Source: Pediococcus stilesii
Lineage (GTDB): Bacteria; Bacillota; Bacilli; Lactobacillales; Lactobacillaceae
Assembly (NCBI RefSeq): GCF_001437075.1
Contig: NZ_JQBX01000003.1
Span: 1 to 64,000 of the forward strand
DNA: 64,000 bases
Reading direction: 5' to 3'
Shown here: positions 1 to 9,312 of the stretch, one piece after another
Layout of the letters: every line of letters starts with the position of its first letter
Position numbering within the stretch: the first letter of the stretch is position 1
Position numbers and translations under genes: made by a program
The notes under the pieces: generated by a model
Databases searched by the model: none
The model's input: the letters and a program-made list of their open reading frames with translations, nothing else
Told to the model about the DNA's origin: nothing

Positions 1-344
1 CGAAGCTTAAATATTTCCATCACACTATTTCTTACTGATAAGGTAATTGCATCGCGTAAAGCGATTCGGTTATAGTCGGTCTGTACTGGTTGCTTACTTA
101 CATTTGACGGACATCCTATTTTTTAATGTACGCATTTTAAATGGTGGTCTCTGTATTTTAAATCCATTCATATAAACAACCCTATTAAAGGTGCCTGAAA
201 CGCAGTCCCTCATCACTTTTTCAAGTGCGCAAATGAGTTGAATCTATCCTTGATAAAAAATTGTTAAGTGCTCATTTTTAAACAAAGATACCCGACTCTT
301 ACGAACTACTTTCAACCAGTAAATGGAAGCCCACGGCCTTTCTA
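1..344. other. Left-edge region without a supported gene
   Basis: No gene can be supported here. On the minus strand a stop-free frame runs off the left edge from about position 117 and would encode residues such as QPVQTDYNRIALRDAITL. It is only about 38 codons long and has no convincing start or ribosome binding site, so it may be the head of a gene lying outside the window or chance. No clear terminator for the exopolysaccharide operon is visible. Confidence 0.3.
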
Positions 345-1382
345 CTAATGCAAAAGCTTCATCCATTGAAAAAATTTAAACTTTTCAAGTTTAATAATTA
401 AAAGAGTTATACAAGCACATACAATAATAGTCATGATCCATTTTACTAACGAAATTAAAAAAGTATCATTTGATAATCCCAACATTAAAAAAAAGAGAGA
501 TGGTATCTTCGCGAAAGATGCGTGTAAACAATATGTTACTGTTGAAAAGGCTCTTAACTGTTTTGCTCTACTGTTGTGTAAATTAGTATTTAATAGGAGA
601 GCAAACAGCGAGAGACACAGTGGAACCAACATAAAATAAAAATCAGTGGTATGACTAGAATTTAAACGTACTATCAGGATCTGTTCTAAATAAAGCAATA
701 ATACCATACCACTTATTATAATTTTTTGTTTTTTAATTCCAAAATAAAATGCATTCTTATTCTCGGCAAATATCTTTCCAGCTATTATCCAAATAATTCC
801 TGCTGTAAAACTATTATAGGGAGTCCAATATAACAATAAATCATGAAATGTAGTCATTATAGCTAACTTTCCATAATTGCTTGTTAATACACAAAAGGCA
901 TAAGTTAGAATACCTATAGAGAATACAACCAAATTACTAAATCTAGTCGTTAAATAAAAAACGACGGTCAGCCCAATTATCAGAGCCATTATATACCAAG
1001 AAGCTATAAATGTTGACCCGACAAAAAAATTCCACACTAAGGTTAATAACCCTATCAATAATCCTTTTTCAAAATAGCCTCTAATATAAAGGGTTATTGG
1101 TGATAGAATAACGAACCAAAGTAAATATAATTGTAAGTTTCTCCTAATTGCTTTACATAAATACCTTTTTCGTTCCTCATACGTCTTCAGCATATTAATT
1201 CTTGAGAAAAACAGGTAACTACTTATCATAAAAAACAACGGGACTGCTATTCTTAGTATTGGAAAAATGTAAGTTCCAATTATGCCCAATTCATCAAGCG
1301 AAACGATATGAATTATTGTGATCATCACTGCCATAACAGCCTTAATAACATCAAATGTGTCATTTTGTTTGACTCGTTTCAT
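345..1382 (-). CDS. Membrane acyltransferase 3 family protein (probable polysaccharide O-acetyltransferase)
   Basis: A 345-residue polytopic membrane protein with about ten hydrophobic segments. The N-terminus (DVIKAVMAVMITIIHI, with His25 in the first membrane segment, then PLFFMISSYLFF) matches the acyltransferase 3 (OafA/WecH-like) family, whose members transfer acyl groups, usually acetyl, onto surface sugars. GGAGG lies 9 nt before the ATG. It is the last gene of the exopolysaccharide operon, 18 bp after wzx, so the likely substrate is the repeat unit made by the preceding enzymes. The acyl group and acceptor sugar cannot be read from sequence. Confidence 0.8.
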   Translation of the reverse strand: MKRVKQNDTFDVIKAVMAVMITIIHIVSLDELGIIGTYIFPILRIAVPLFFMISSYLFFSRINMLKTYEERKRYLCKAIRRNLQLYLLWFVILSPITLYIRGYFEKGLLIGLLTLVWNFFVGSTFIASWYIMALIIGLTVVFYLTTRFSNLVVFSIGILTYAFCVLTSNYGKLAIMTTFHDLLLYWTPYNSFTAGIIWIIAGKIFAENKNAFYFGIKKQKIIISGMVLLLYLEQILIVRLNSSHTTDFYFMLVPLCLSLFALLLNTNLHNSRAKQLRAFSTVTYCLHASFAKIPSLFFLMLGLSNDTFLISLVKWIMTIIVCACITLLIIKLEKFKFFQWMKLLH

Positions 1383-1400
1383 TTAACTATTCCTCCGTTG

Positions 1401-2816
1401 CTATCTTTTCAATATTAATTTAGCATCTTTGATAATCTTAACTTTCATTAACATTAATAAAAATACGTAAATTACAGCACCAACAAATACTTCAACAATT
1501 AACATTAACCAGCTGTTAGATAATATTCCATCCAGGAAATAAATTACGATAAACATAACTACTCCCGAAATTAAATATTTCCACGTATCTTTAAACAGTT
1601 TTTTATAGTCAACCTGATTTCTTAGTACATACAATTGGTAACCAGTAACTGAAATTTCCGATAGAACAGTAGCAATCGTGGCTCCCATAGCTCCCCAAAG
1701 TAAAATTAGCGGAATGTTAACTATAATATTTACGACAGCTCCAATGATCACGGATGTGGTAAATGCTGCGTTTTGGTTCGTCGGTAATAGATATTGCGTT
1801 CCCAATGCATTACTCCATGCAATCAAAAGAATCACCACCGACTCGATCATCATTAACGGAGTAACTGCTAAAAATTTATCCGTAAAGAATAGTGGAACAA
1901 ACTTCTGTGCGACAGCCGCAATTCCAAACATCATCGGAACTGATACAGCTGTTACAAAAGAAAAACTGTTGTACAAGAACTGCTTTGTTTTTTCAACTTC
2001 GCCTCGCATAAATGCATTAGCAACATGTGGTAGCATCACCGTTCCAGTCGCCGTTACAATTGCTAAAATCATTTTAATCATTTTATCGGATTGATCAAAA
2101 TAACCAGCTGCTTGAACGGATGTCATTGACCCCAGCATTGTTTTATTTACAACTAAATAAATTTGAGTAGCAATTTGTGGCACAAATAAAACTAATGATG
2201 GTTTTAAATGATGCCAAATATGCAATTGTCCTATATTCAAGTTGCCAATATATTTCTTTAAATTTGGGAATAGTGTTAAATTTCCAATTAACAATGATAA
2301 GGATAAAATCATAATGTATAGATATAAATCACTATACGATTTAACAAAAGTAAAAATACTTACAAGCGTTAGTATTTTAACGATAAAATTCCGAACAACC
2401 GTTACCTTAAAATTTTCTACTCCCATAAAAAACCAAGAAATATCAAAGGCAGCTGCAATAATAGAAAGTGATTGCGCCAGGTAGTAAACATGATAATTAC
2501 CGATGAACACCAAGAAAATTAAAAATGCGGCATAAGCCAATATAATTGTCATTATCCGCATTAAAAATATTTCGTAAAATGTTTTCGTTAATTCATCTTT
2601 ATTATCACGCACGAATGCAATCTGTCGATTACCATATAGATTAACCCCGATACTACCAAATAGAATAAAGTACTGAATAATAGAATTTGTGTATGCATTA
2701 ATCCCTACTCCAGTTGGACCTAACACCCGAGCCAAATATGGCGTCGTTATCAGTGGAACTAGTAAAATAAAAACTTGGTATGAAGCATTATAAAGATAAT
2801 TTTTAACGACTTGCAT
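1401..2816 (-). CDS. wzx: Wzx-type polysaccharide repeat-unit flippase
   Basis: A 471-residue protein made almost entirely of membrane helices (12 to 14 predicted), opening with VVKNYLYNASYQVFILLVPL and then TTPYLARVLGPTGVG, typical of the polysaccharide-specific transport (PST/MOP) family. The role is to flip undecaprenyl-pyrophosphate-linked repeat units across the membrane before polymerisation. GAGGA lies upstream of the ATG, and only 3 bp separate it from the stop of glf. The adjacent Wzy and Wzz-like genes support assignment as the flippase rather than a general MATE exporter. Confidence 0.88.
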   Translation of the reverse strand: MQVVKNYLYNASYQVFILLVPLITTPYLARVLGPTGVGINAYTNSIIQYFILFGSIGVNLYGNRQIAFVRDNKDELTKTFYEIFLMRIMTIILAYAAFLIFLVFIGNYHVYYLAQSLSIIAAAFDISWFFMGVENFKVTVVRNFIVKILTLVSIFTFVKSYSDLYLYIMILSLSLLIGNLTLFPNLKKYIGNLNIGQLHIWHHLKPSLVLFVPQIATQIYLVVNKTMLGSMTSVQAAGYFDQSDKMIKMILAIVTATGTVMLPHVANAFMRGEVEKTKQFLYNSFSFVTAVSVPMMFGIAAVAQKFVPLFFTDKFLAVTPLMMIESVVILLIAWSNALGTQYLLPTNQNAAFTTSVIIGAVVNIIVNIPLILLWGAMGATIATVLSEISVTGYQLYVLRNQVDYKKLFKDTWKYLISGVVMFIVIYFLDGILSNSWLMLIVEVFVGAVIYVFLLMLMKVKIIKDAKLILKR

Positions 2817-2819
2817 AAA

Positions 2820-3941
2820 CTATTTTTCCTCAAACTCGTGTTGAACTGTTTGTAAAGCTGCCATAATTGTTTGATCCATATTATAGTAGCGGTATTGCCC
2901 TAGACGCCCGCCAAATAATACATTTGATGCCTTTTCATTAGCAAGCTTAACATATTTAGTGTAAAGTTCTTTATTTCGTTTATTATTAATTGGATAATAT
3001 GGTTCATCTCCACGGTGCCATGACTTAGGATATTCATGTGTAATAACCGTTTTTCCTTTATTACCCTTACCAAATTCAAAATGCTTGTGTTCAATTACAC
3101 GAGTGTATGGTGTATCAGCATCCGTGTAGTTAACAACTGCATTTCCTTGATAATTATCAACATCTTTCACTTCTGTCTCAAAACGTAAACTCCGGTATTC
3201 AAGCTCGCCAAGTTCATAATCAAAGAATTGGTCAATCATACCGGTAAAGATAATTTTCGCACCAGAATTTAGATATTCGTCTTTATGGTCGAAGAAATCA
3301 ACTCCTGTTTCAACCTCTATCAGTTCATGATCAAGCATTTTTTCAATAATTTGCGTATATCCACCAACTGGAATCCCTTGATATGGATCATTAAAGTAAT
3401 TATTATCATATGTAAATCGAACCGGAAGACGACGAATAATGAACGCAGGTAAATCGGTTGCTGATTGTCCCCATTGTTTTTCTGTATAGCCCTTAACTAG
3501 CTTTTGATAAACGTCTGGTCCGACAAGTGAAATAGCTTGTTCTTCCAGATTACCTGGCTTACCATCTAACTGAATACTTTGCTTTTGCTCTTCTATTTTG
3601 GCCTTTGCCTCATCTGGCGTAATCACACCCCAAAGCTTGTTGAAAGTATACATATTAAAAGGCATGCTATAAATTTCACCATTATAGTTTGCAATAACCG
3701 TATTAATATAATTATTAAATTCGGCAAATTGGTTAACATAATCCCATATGTTCTTCATGCTCGTATGAAAAATATGTGCCCCATACTGGTGAACCTGAAT
3801 TCCCTCGACTTCTTTTGTATAGATATTTCCTGCGACATGGTCGCGTTTTTCAATCACTTTAACTTTATGACCTCGTTTTGCTGCCTCATGGGCGAAAACT
3901 GAACCAAAAAGTCCTGATCCTACTATTAAATATTCTTGCAT
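2820..3941 (-). CDS. glf: UDP-galactopyranose mutase
   Basis: The 373-residue flavoenzyme converts UDP-galactopyranose to UDP-galactofuranose. An N-terminal FAD-binding motif (GSGLFGSVFAHEAAKRG) is followed by an acidic strand end (VKVIEKRDHVAGN). The family block QYGAHIFHTS lies near residue 55, and the C-terminal GRLGQYRYYNMDQ matches the conserved Arg/Tyr region that holds the substrate. Length is normal. Its start overlaps the 3' end of wzy by 16 bp, indicating translational coupling. Its presence predicts galactofuranose in the exopolysaccharide, probably added by the neighbouring Gtf3-like transferase. Confidence 0.95.
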   Translation of the reverse strand: MQEYLIVGSGLFGSVFAHEAAKRGHKVKVIEKRDHVAGNIYTKEVEGIQVHQYGAHIFHTSMKNIWDYVNQFAEFNNYINTVIANYNGEIYSMPFNMYTFNKLWGVITPDEAKAKIEEQKQSIQLDGKPGNLEEQAISLVGPDVYQKLVKGYTEKQWGQSATDLPAFIIRRLPVRFTYDNNYFNDPYQGIPVGGYTQIIEKMLDHELIEVETGVDFFDHKDEYLNSGAKIIFTGMIDQFFDYELGELEYRSLRFETEVKDVDNYQGNAVVNYTDADTPYTRVIEHKHFEFGKGNKGKTVITHEYPKSWHRGDEPYYPINNKRNKELYTKYVKLANEKASNVLFGGRLGQYRYYNMDQTIMAALQTVQHEFEEK

Positions 3942-5077
3942 GCTTGTAATAATCCTTTCTTATTAAAATACTCTGACGCCAAAAGAATAAAAAACGGGTT
4001 GTAAGCTATATCTATAAAATGTTGTTCAACAATTCCCGAAAGCAATATTAATATTACAATTAATATTGTTCTTGAATTTTTACTTTTATATAAAAAGAAA
4101 ATTATTATTAATAAAAACAGTAAACATGCCATTAATCCATAAATTATTAACAATCTCATAAATGCGGAATCAATATAACTGTACTCGTAAATATTTGTGT
4201 TTAAATAAAATCCGCTTCCTCCCCAACCGTGTTCAATGATTTTTTGTCCCCAAAACTTAACACCACTTTCGTTTAAAATTTCCTGAACAATACCCAATCT
4301 ACCTGAAAACAATTTATTCAAGAGATCAAAGATAAAGCTTGTAGGATTATAAAATCTCGATGCTAAATATGTAAATAGGAAACTAAAAATTGGTACTAAC
4401 CATGCAACAGTATTTAAAAAGTCAAGTTTTTCTTTTTTACCTAGTAATCCAACCACTATTAATAATAATATCATCCCAAAATTAAGTCGCGCATCCGTCT
4501 GTCTATACACCAATAAGGCAGTCACCAATAAAAAAATCACATCAAAGAGATTAAATTTTTTAAATCGTAAAAATACATACGCACAACAAACATAAAAAAT
4601 ATGCGAAGCAAAATCGGTTGGGTATACTATTCCATAAGAGTGCCGCTCAATCATATTTCTTGTATATGTCAGGTCCATTATCCAACCCATCTTAGTAGAA
4701 AAGTATGAAAATAAAAGCACTAACAATGAAACAATTAAATAAATTTTCAATAATGGTCTGCTCTTAACGTTCTTAGACATTAACATAAAGATAGCTACAA
4801 CAATAAGTTGCTTACTTTCTGACTTGATCATTGAAATAAGCAAAATAATTCCGATAAAGAGATAAAGTGTATATTCAAAAAAACTATGCTTATCCGTAAA
4901 AATGAATTTACAAAATAAAATACTAATCCCTACTATCAAAATTGAACTTACATAGGGAGCAGGAATTATGTGCGCATACAACGTGGTTGTTAAACTACTG
5001 ATAAATATAACTATCGTGTACGCAACTAGGAACAATAAATTAGATAAGGTAGATTCTTTTTTTTCATTAAGATCCAT
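3926..5077 (-). CDS. wzy: Wzy-like polysaccharide polymerase
   Basis: A 383-residue integral membrane protein with about ten hydrophobic segments and a long loop in the second half (around residues 245-300, containing HGWGGSGFYLN). Sequence similarity among Wzy proteins is low. The call rests on topology, on O-antigen-ligase-like features, and on its place between glycosyltransferases and glf/wzx, where a polymerase is expected and no other candidate exists. It would join lipid-linked repeat units on the outer face of the membrane. It overlaps glf by 16 bp. Confidence 0.75.
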   Translation of the reverse strand: MDLNEKKESTLSNLLFLVAYTIVIFISSLTTTLYAHIIPAPYVSSILIVGISILFCKFIFTDKHSFFEYTLYLFIGIILLISMIKSESKQLIVVAIFMLMSKNVKSRPLLKIYLIVSLLVLLFSYFSTKMGWIMDLTYTRNMIERHSYGIVYPTDFASHIFYVCCAYVFLRFKKFNLFDVIFLLVTALLVYRQTDARLNFGMILLLIVVGLLGKKEKLDFLNTVAWLVPIFSFLFTYLASRFYNPTSFIFDLLNKLFSGRLGIVQEILNESGVKFWGQKIIEHGWGGSGFYLNTNIYEYSYIDSAFMRLLIIYGLMACLLFLLIIIFFLYKSKNSRTILIVILILLSGIVEQHFIDIAYNPFFILLASEYFNKKGLLQACKNI

Positions 5078-5098
5078 TAAGATACCCCATATTCAAGA

Positions 5099-6100
5099 TT
5101 AAATGCTTTTTAGAGCTTGATTTACAACATTTAAAGTAAAAAAACCATTTCTAATTTTTTTAGACATCTCTTTAGTATTTTTAACCAATTCTAAATATTC
5201 ATCTTCCGACATTTTAGATAATACTTCTTGCAAACTATATATGCTTGAAACAGCCAAACCAACCCTATTATCTTTAACAAAACCCGCAATTGCAGCCTGT
5301 TCCCATACAATTATCGGAAGACCACAACTAATATATAAGGAAGCTTTGTGGGGATTATTATACTTAGTATATTCACCAAAAATTCCACTATTTGTTGTCA
5401 TAGAATTCCCATCCCAAACAAGCCCAAAGCTTCCTTGAAGAAATTCAGGTAACTCATCGGGAGTTTTTACACCTTTATAATCAACATTTTGAGGATACTG
5501 TTTTTCAGGATTAACTCCAAAAACTGTAATTTTTTTATTAATATTCCACTTTTTTAAAAAAGAAGCTTTAGCCAAATTCCCAGCAAAAACCAAATTCTTT
5601 TCCTTTGCATTTTCTTTAGCCTTTTGTTCATTTAAATAGTCAAAAATTTGCAATTCTGAAATTTTCACCTTTATTCCTTTTTCTCTTAACCAATCACTCA
5701 TGGAATGATTATGCGTAATTAAAAAGTCAAAGCCCCGTAAAATTAATAATTCATCATGAATTTTTCGATCATTATTTTTATACAAACGTAAAGATTCTAT
5801 ATCGTGTATAATGCAAATAGTTTTTATTTCTCTTTTTTTGCAATAATTTAGTAATAGCTTAGTTGCATAGCGGCTATACATTGGATATTGAATTATAAAA
5901 ACATCTCCCTTGTCAATATCTTTTATTTTTTTATACACTTCATACCGCGTAAAAAGAAGTTTACCTAATCTGTTTTCCTTCAGATTAAGTTTAATTACCT
6001 TATAATCATTCCCTTTTAGGATATTAGTTATATCGTTTTTAGCTTTCTCTCCTGCTGTATTTTTCTCACCTTCGGAAACTTCTAATACAAATTTTTTCAA
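5099..6100 (-). CDS. Gtf3-like glycosyltransferase, possible galactofuranosyltransferase
   Basis: A 333-residue cytoplasmic protein without membrane segments. The N-terminal half (IIQYPMYSRYATKLLLNYC, then ICIIHDIESLRLYK) and the C-terminal half (FGLVWDGNS, then NNPHKASLYISCGLPIIVW) match the Gtf3 / galactofuranosyltransferase-like GT-B family used in streptococcal and lactobacillus polysaccharides. The NPHK...GLPIIVW block is the nucleotide-sugar-binding region. The nearby glf gene suggests UDP-galactofuranose as donor, which is inference. A 64-bp gap separates it from the Stealth gene upstream. Confidence 0.75.
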   Translation of the reverse strand: MKKFVLEVSEGEKNTAGEKAKNDITNILKGNDYKVIKLNLKENRLGKLLFTRYEVYKKIKDIDKGDVFIIQYPMYSRYATKLLLNYCKKREIKTICIIHDIESLRLYKNNDRKIHDELLILRGFDFLITHNHSMSDWLREKGIKVKISELQIFDYLNEQKAKENAKEKNLVFAGNLAKASFLKKWNINKKITVFGVNPEKQYPQNVDYKGVKTPDELPEFLQGSFGLVWDGNSMTTNSGIFGEYTKYNNPHKASLYISCGLPIIVWEQAAIAGFVKDNRVGLAVSSIYSLQEVLSKMSEDEYLELVKNTKEMSKKIRNGFFTLNVVNQALKSI

Positions 6101-6164
6101 ATTACAAACCTCAACACTTTATATTTAATTAAAATCTTCACAACTACGTAAGTAACTCAATTAT

Positions 6165-7175
6165 TTATATCTCTGACATTGATTTAGTGGGAAATTTATC
6201 CTCCAAAACATTAATTATATCTTTTGAAATTTTAACTTTATCCCTTAAGCTTTTACTCTGACTATCATCATTGATACAAATTAATGATTCTTTTCCTTTT
6301 TTTACGCTTTGAATCAACGCTTCAACATTATCAAAATCATAGTATCCACCGATAGATTTTTTTCTCGGAGAAAATTCTCCTTGCATGAATCTTAATTCTA
6401 ATAATAGCCAGATGTTAATATCCATTTCAGACCTAAAATGCATCTTTGCCGTATTAGTAATTTCCTTCTGTGCATACTTACGTAATATTCTATAATCGTC
6501 TTTTCGTAATGAATACGGAATATGCTGAATTTTAAAGGTACTCCAGTTACTGAATGGCACGGTTAACACGGCCTTCAAAATATTTGAAACCCCATATTTC
6601 AAACAAAAAAACTTGCTAAAATGTTCTTTCAACACTTTTCCTTTGGAAAAATTACGATTTATCACTAATGAATTGTTGAAAGGTATAGCATCAAAATCAC
6701 TAACAGGCTGCAATACTGATGGAATTGCTGAGTCTTTTGGTAATCCACTTTCAGAGAAAAACGTCTTCGGGGTCACAAAATTGTTCAGCAGCATGTCATC
6801 ATTAAAGTATACAAATTTTTCTTCAATGCCTGGTATTTTATCTAAAAATAATTCTATAGTACTTGAACTAAATGTGGGGAGAAACTCCTGAGGTATAAAT
6901 TGTTTATGGTCGATAATAGTAACTCTTTTATTGCCTTTAAAAAAAGAAGGGATTTGAGAGTCAGTTACAAGGTATATATGATTAACCCATGATGCATACT
7001 TTTCTACTGCTCTAAACCAATATCTAAAAAATCCAAAATCATGGTACCTTTCTTCTCCAGTCATAAGTTGCTCTTTTCCCATTAATTCAAGTTGGCTATT
7101 CATCTTTTTTTGCCACTCAACGTCATTCGAGTTAACCCATGTTACAACAAAATCTATTTTTTCATTCGTTTCCAA
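6165..7175 (-). CDS. Stealth family capsular polysaccharide phosphotransferase
   Basis: A 336-residue protein with conserved blocks of the Stealth family. CR1 is IDFVVTWVNSNDVEW at the N-terminus. CR2 spans RYHDFGFFRYWFRAVEKYA through FVYFNDDMLLNN. CR3/CR4-like sequence includes KMHFRSEMDINIW. Stealth proteins transfer sugar-1-phosphates and so create phosphodiester links between sugars. In this operon it would put a hexose-phosphate into the repeat unit, giving a charged polymer. The particular sugar is unknown. It lies 8 bp after the GT2 gene. Confidence 0.88.
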   Translation of the reverse strand: METNEKIDFVVTWVNSNDVEWQKKMNSQLELMGKEQLMTGEERYHDFGFFRYWFRAVEKYASWVNHIYLVTDSQIPSFFKGNKRVTIIDHKQFIPQEFLPTFSSSTIELFLDKIPGIEEKFVYFNDDMLLNNFVTPKTFFSESGLPKDSAIPSVLQPVSDFDAIPFNNSLVINRNFSKGKVLKEHFSKFFCLKYGVSNILKAVLTVPFSNWSTFKIQHIPYSLRKDDYRILRKYAQKEITNTAKMHFRSEMDINIWLLLELRFMQGEFSPRKKSIGGYYDFDNVEALIQSVKKGKESLICINDDSQSKSLRDKVKISKDIINVLEDKFPTKSMSEI

Positions 7176-7183
7176 AATATATC

Positions 7184-8197
7184 TTACCCTTCTTTAAGAC
7201 ATCTACTAAGCAATCTCGTAATTGGTATAGATAATCTTTTTCCAAAAAGTAAAGTAGCATATGCTACAATTTCCTTTTTTGTTAATCCCTTTTTTATATT
7301 AATTTCCTTTAAAAGCCATCTTAGTTTATCATAAATCAACCTTATATCCGTTTCAGTGGCATTAGATCTAATAGCCTTTCTATACACGCTAAATGTACCG
7401 GCAATTGCTTTTGATAAGTACGCATCTCTAGATTCAGGCAAAGCATTATCAATAAACGGAAGACCTTCACTAACTATTGATAATATATCCAAATCCCTTT
7501 TCTTAAAATCCGCCGTTATTATGCTATTAGGAGTTCTTATATACTGATATTTAACAGCATCGATAAAGGAAATCCAATATTTTTCTTCAATTCCAGAAAA
7601 TAATTTAGGTATTATTTCAAAATCTTCATATGTGATTCCATCTAAAAATTTAATTTTCTTAAATAAACTTGTTTTATACATTTTAGCCCAAGTAGAAACG
7701 TCGTACCCTTTACTTTGCAGTAGTAATTTATTAAAACCCGAATCTCTCTTCAAAAATTTTATTTCTCGTGTTTTAGTGAAATAATTGGATGAATAAGTAT
7801 CTGTCCTAAAATATTTAACTGTACTTATTGCCACATTATTTCTAATTAGAAAGGGGGCGATTAACGTTTCCACATAATCACTGTCAATATAATCGTCGGC
7901 ATCAACAAAGGTAACGTAATCCGTATCTGCATATTGAAGTCCATAATTTCTAGCGCTTGAAAGGCCGCCATTCTTTTTTTCCAAAACTACTATGTTATCA
8001 TTATTAACAGCCATTCTTTGTAAAATGTTCAATGAATTATCGCTGCTTCCGTCGTCAACAACTATTATTTTTAAATTTTTATAAGTTTGATTTTTTACCA
8101 TACTAAAAGTTTTCTCAATATACTTTTCAGCATTGTATACTGGAAATATTAAACTGATTTTTGGCTGCTTCGTACTGCTACTAACCACGTTCCTCAT
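7184..8197 (-). CDS. GT2 family glycosyltransferase
   Basis: Classic GT-A fold sequence: KISLIFPVYNAEKYIEKTFS at the start, the UDP-binding VVDDGSSDNSL, GGLSSARNYGL, and the metal-binding VDADDYIDSDY. It transfers one sugar to the growing lipid-linked repeat unit in the cytoplasm. Two ATGs are possible. The inner one (8197, MRNVVSSSTKQPK) places the catalytic domain at the usual distance, but its GAGGAG is 16 nt away. The outer one at 8227 adds ten residues and overlaps the upstream GT4 gene by 47 bp. Linkage and sugar cannot be predicted. Confidence 0.85.
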   Translation of the reverse strand: MRNVVSSSTKQPKISLIFPVYNAEKYIEKTFSMVKNQTYKNLKIIVVDDGSSDNSLNILQRMAVNNDNIVVLEKKNGGLSSARNYGLQYADTDYVTFVDADDYIDSDYVETLIAPFLIRNNVAISTVKYFRTDTYSSNYFTKTREIKFLKRDSGFNKLLLQSKGYDVSTWAKMYKTSLFKKIKFLDGITYEDFEIIPKLFSGIEEKYWISFIDAVKYQYIRTPNSIITADFKKRDLDILSIVSEGLPFIDNALPESRDAYLSKAIAGTFSVYRKAIRSNATETDIRLIYDKLRWLLKEINIKKGLTKKEIVAYATLLFGKRLSIPITRLLSRCLKEG

Positions 8198-9299
8198 ATG
8201 CTTTAATATACAACTCCTCAATTTCATTCACCATGTCTTTGGAATTAAAAACCATATTTTCCATCTCAAGACTCATTTGCTTCCTAAAATTCATATTAAA
8301 ATTTTTCATTTTCAAAATATATTTGCCCCAAACTTCAACATTATAAGAATCAAACTTTTTAAACAAAACATCAGAAACCTTCGATTCATCAGGAACCCCA
8401 TCCGAAACCAAGGTCGCTAAACCATTTGTTTGTGCCTCAATTGCGGCTATGCCAAACGCTTCTGCGGTAGACGGAAATAAATATACATCTAATGCTGAAT
8501 AGTACTTACTAATATTTTTTTGACTAGGAATAAAGATAACATTTTTAGTTAATCTCGGGTGTGACCTAACGTATTGCTTTAAGTCATCTTTATTAGGTCC
8601 GCTTCCTATTAAAAGTAATTTATACTTACTTGCATCATTAATCATCAAATATTCGAGCACTTTTACAATAAAAAGTATATTCTTAGATTGAACCATCCTA
8701 CCAAAACTGCCTAAAAGTATTGTATCTTCGTCTACTTTTAGTTTACTGCGAATGTTTTTCCTATTTTCTTCAGAAAAAATAAATTTTTTGGATTCTATTC
8801 CATTTTCTATAACAGAAAATTTTTTGTTTTTAAAAACCCATTTCCCCGTTTTAAAAGTTGGTGCAACTCGATAATTTGGAAAGACGTTGGCAAAAATTGA
8901 TAAGATCCATTTCGTAAAGTTTTTTAATTTTCCAGCGTTAGGTGATATTAGATTATGGTTATGATAAATCCTTACTCGCACTCGGCAAAGATACGCTACT
9001 GCCAATGGAAAAACATTTAAAGTACTAATGTTAGCGTGTACAATATCATAATTGTTTTCTAAAAACAGCTTCCTTAACGCACACAAATACGTAATAATAC
9101 TTTGGTATGGTGGTACATATATAAGTTTAACTCCTGACTCTTCTATCTCTTTTTCAGGTACTACTTTGGAATCCTCATCCACTAAGATGTCAACCTCAAA
9201 TCTATCTTTGTCAATAAATTTATTGAGATTCATTAGGACGGACTCTACTCCGCCGCCAACCATTTTTCCTGCAATTAAAGCCACTTTCACTTTTTTCAA
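8181..9299 (-). CDS. GT4 family glycosyltransferase
   Basis: A 372-residue GT-B retaining transferase. The N-terminus VALIAGKMVGGGVESVLMNL is the acceptor-side glycine-rich motif. The C-terminal domain has LLGSFGRMVQSKN, LLIGSGPNKDDL and the donor-binding FPSTAEAFGIAAIEAQTNG, with the conserved Glu of the E-x7-E motif. It probably adds a sugar early in repeat-unit assembly, as it directly follows the priming transferase. Its end overlaps the next transferase gene. Sugar specificity is unknown. Confidence 0.88.
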   Translation of the reverse strand: MKKVKVALIAGKMVGGGVESVLMNLNKFIDKDRFEVDILVDEDSKVVPEKEIEESGVKLIYVPPYQSIITYLCALRKLFLENNYDIVHANISTLNVFPLAVAYLCRVRVRIYHNHNLISPNAGKLKNFTKWILSIFANVFPNYRVAPTFKTGKWVFKNKKFSVIENGIESKKFIFSEENRKNIRSKLKVDEDTILLGSFGRMVQSKNILFIVKVLEYLMINDASKYKLLLIGSGPNKDDLKQYVRSHPRLTKNVIFIPSQKNISKYYSALDVYLFPSTAEAFGIAAIEAQTNGLATLVSDGVPDESKVSDVLFKKFDSYNVEVWGKYILKMKNFNMNFRKQMSLEMENMVFNSKDMVNEIEELYIKAYEERG

Positions 9300-9312
9300 A
9301 AATAACCCTCAC

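Noticed and set aside
1-120. Partial transposase or mobile element at the left edge
   Set aside because: The open stretch is about 38 codons, matches no transposase motif I know, and no terminal inverted repeats or target duplication can be seen.
8195-8227. Longer GT2 protein starting at 8227
   Set aside because: It would overlap the upstream gene by 47 bp and add residues before the usual GT2 start. The inner ATG is preferred, though neither has an ideal ribosome binding site.
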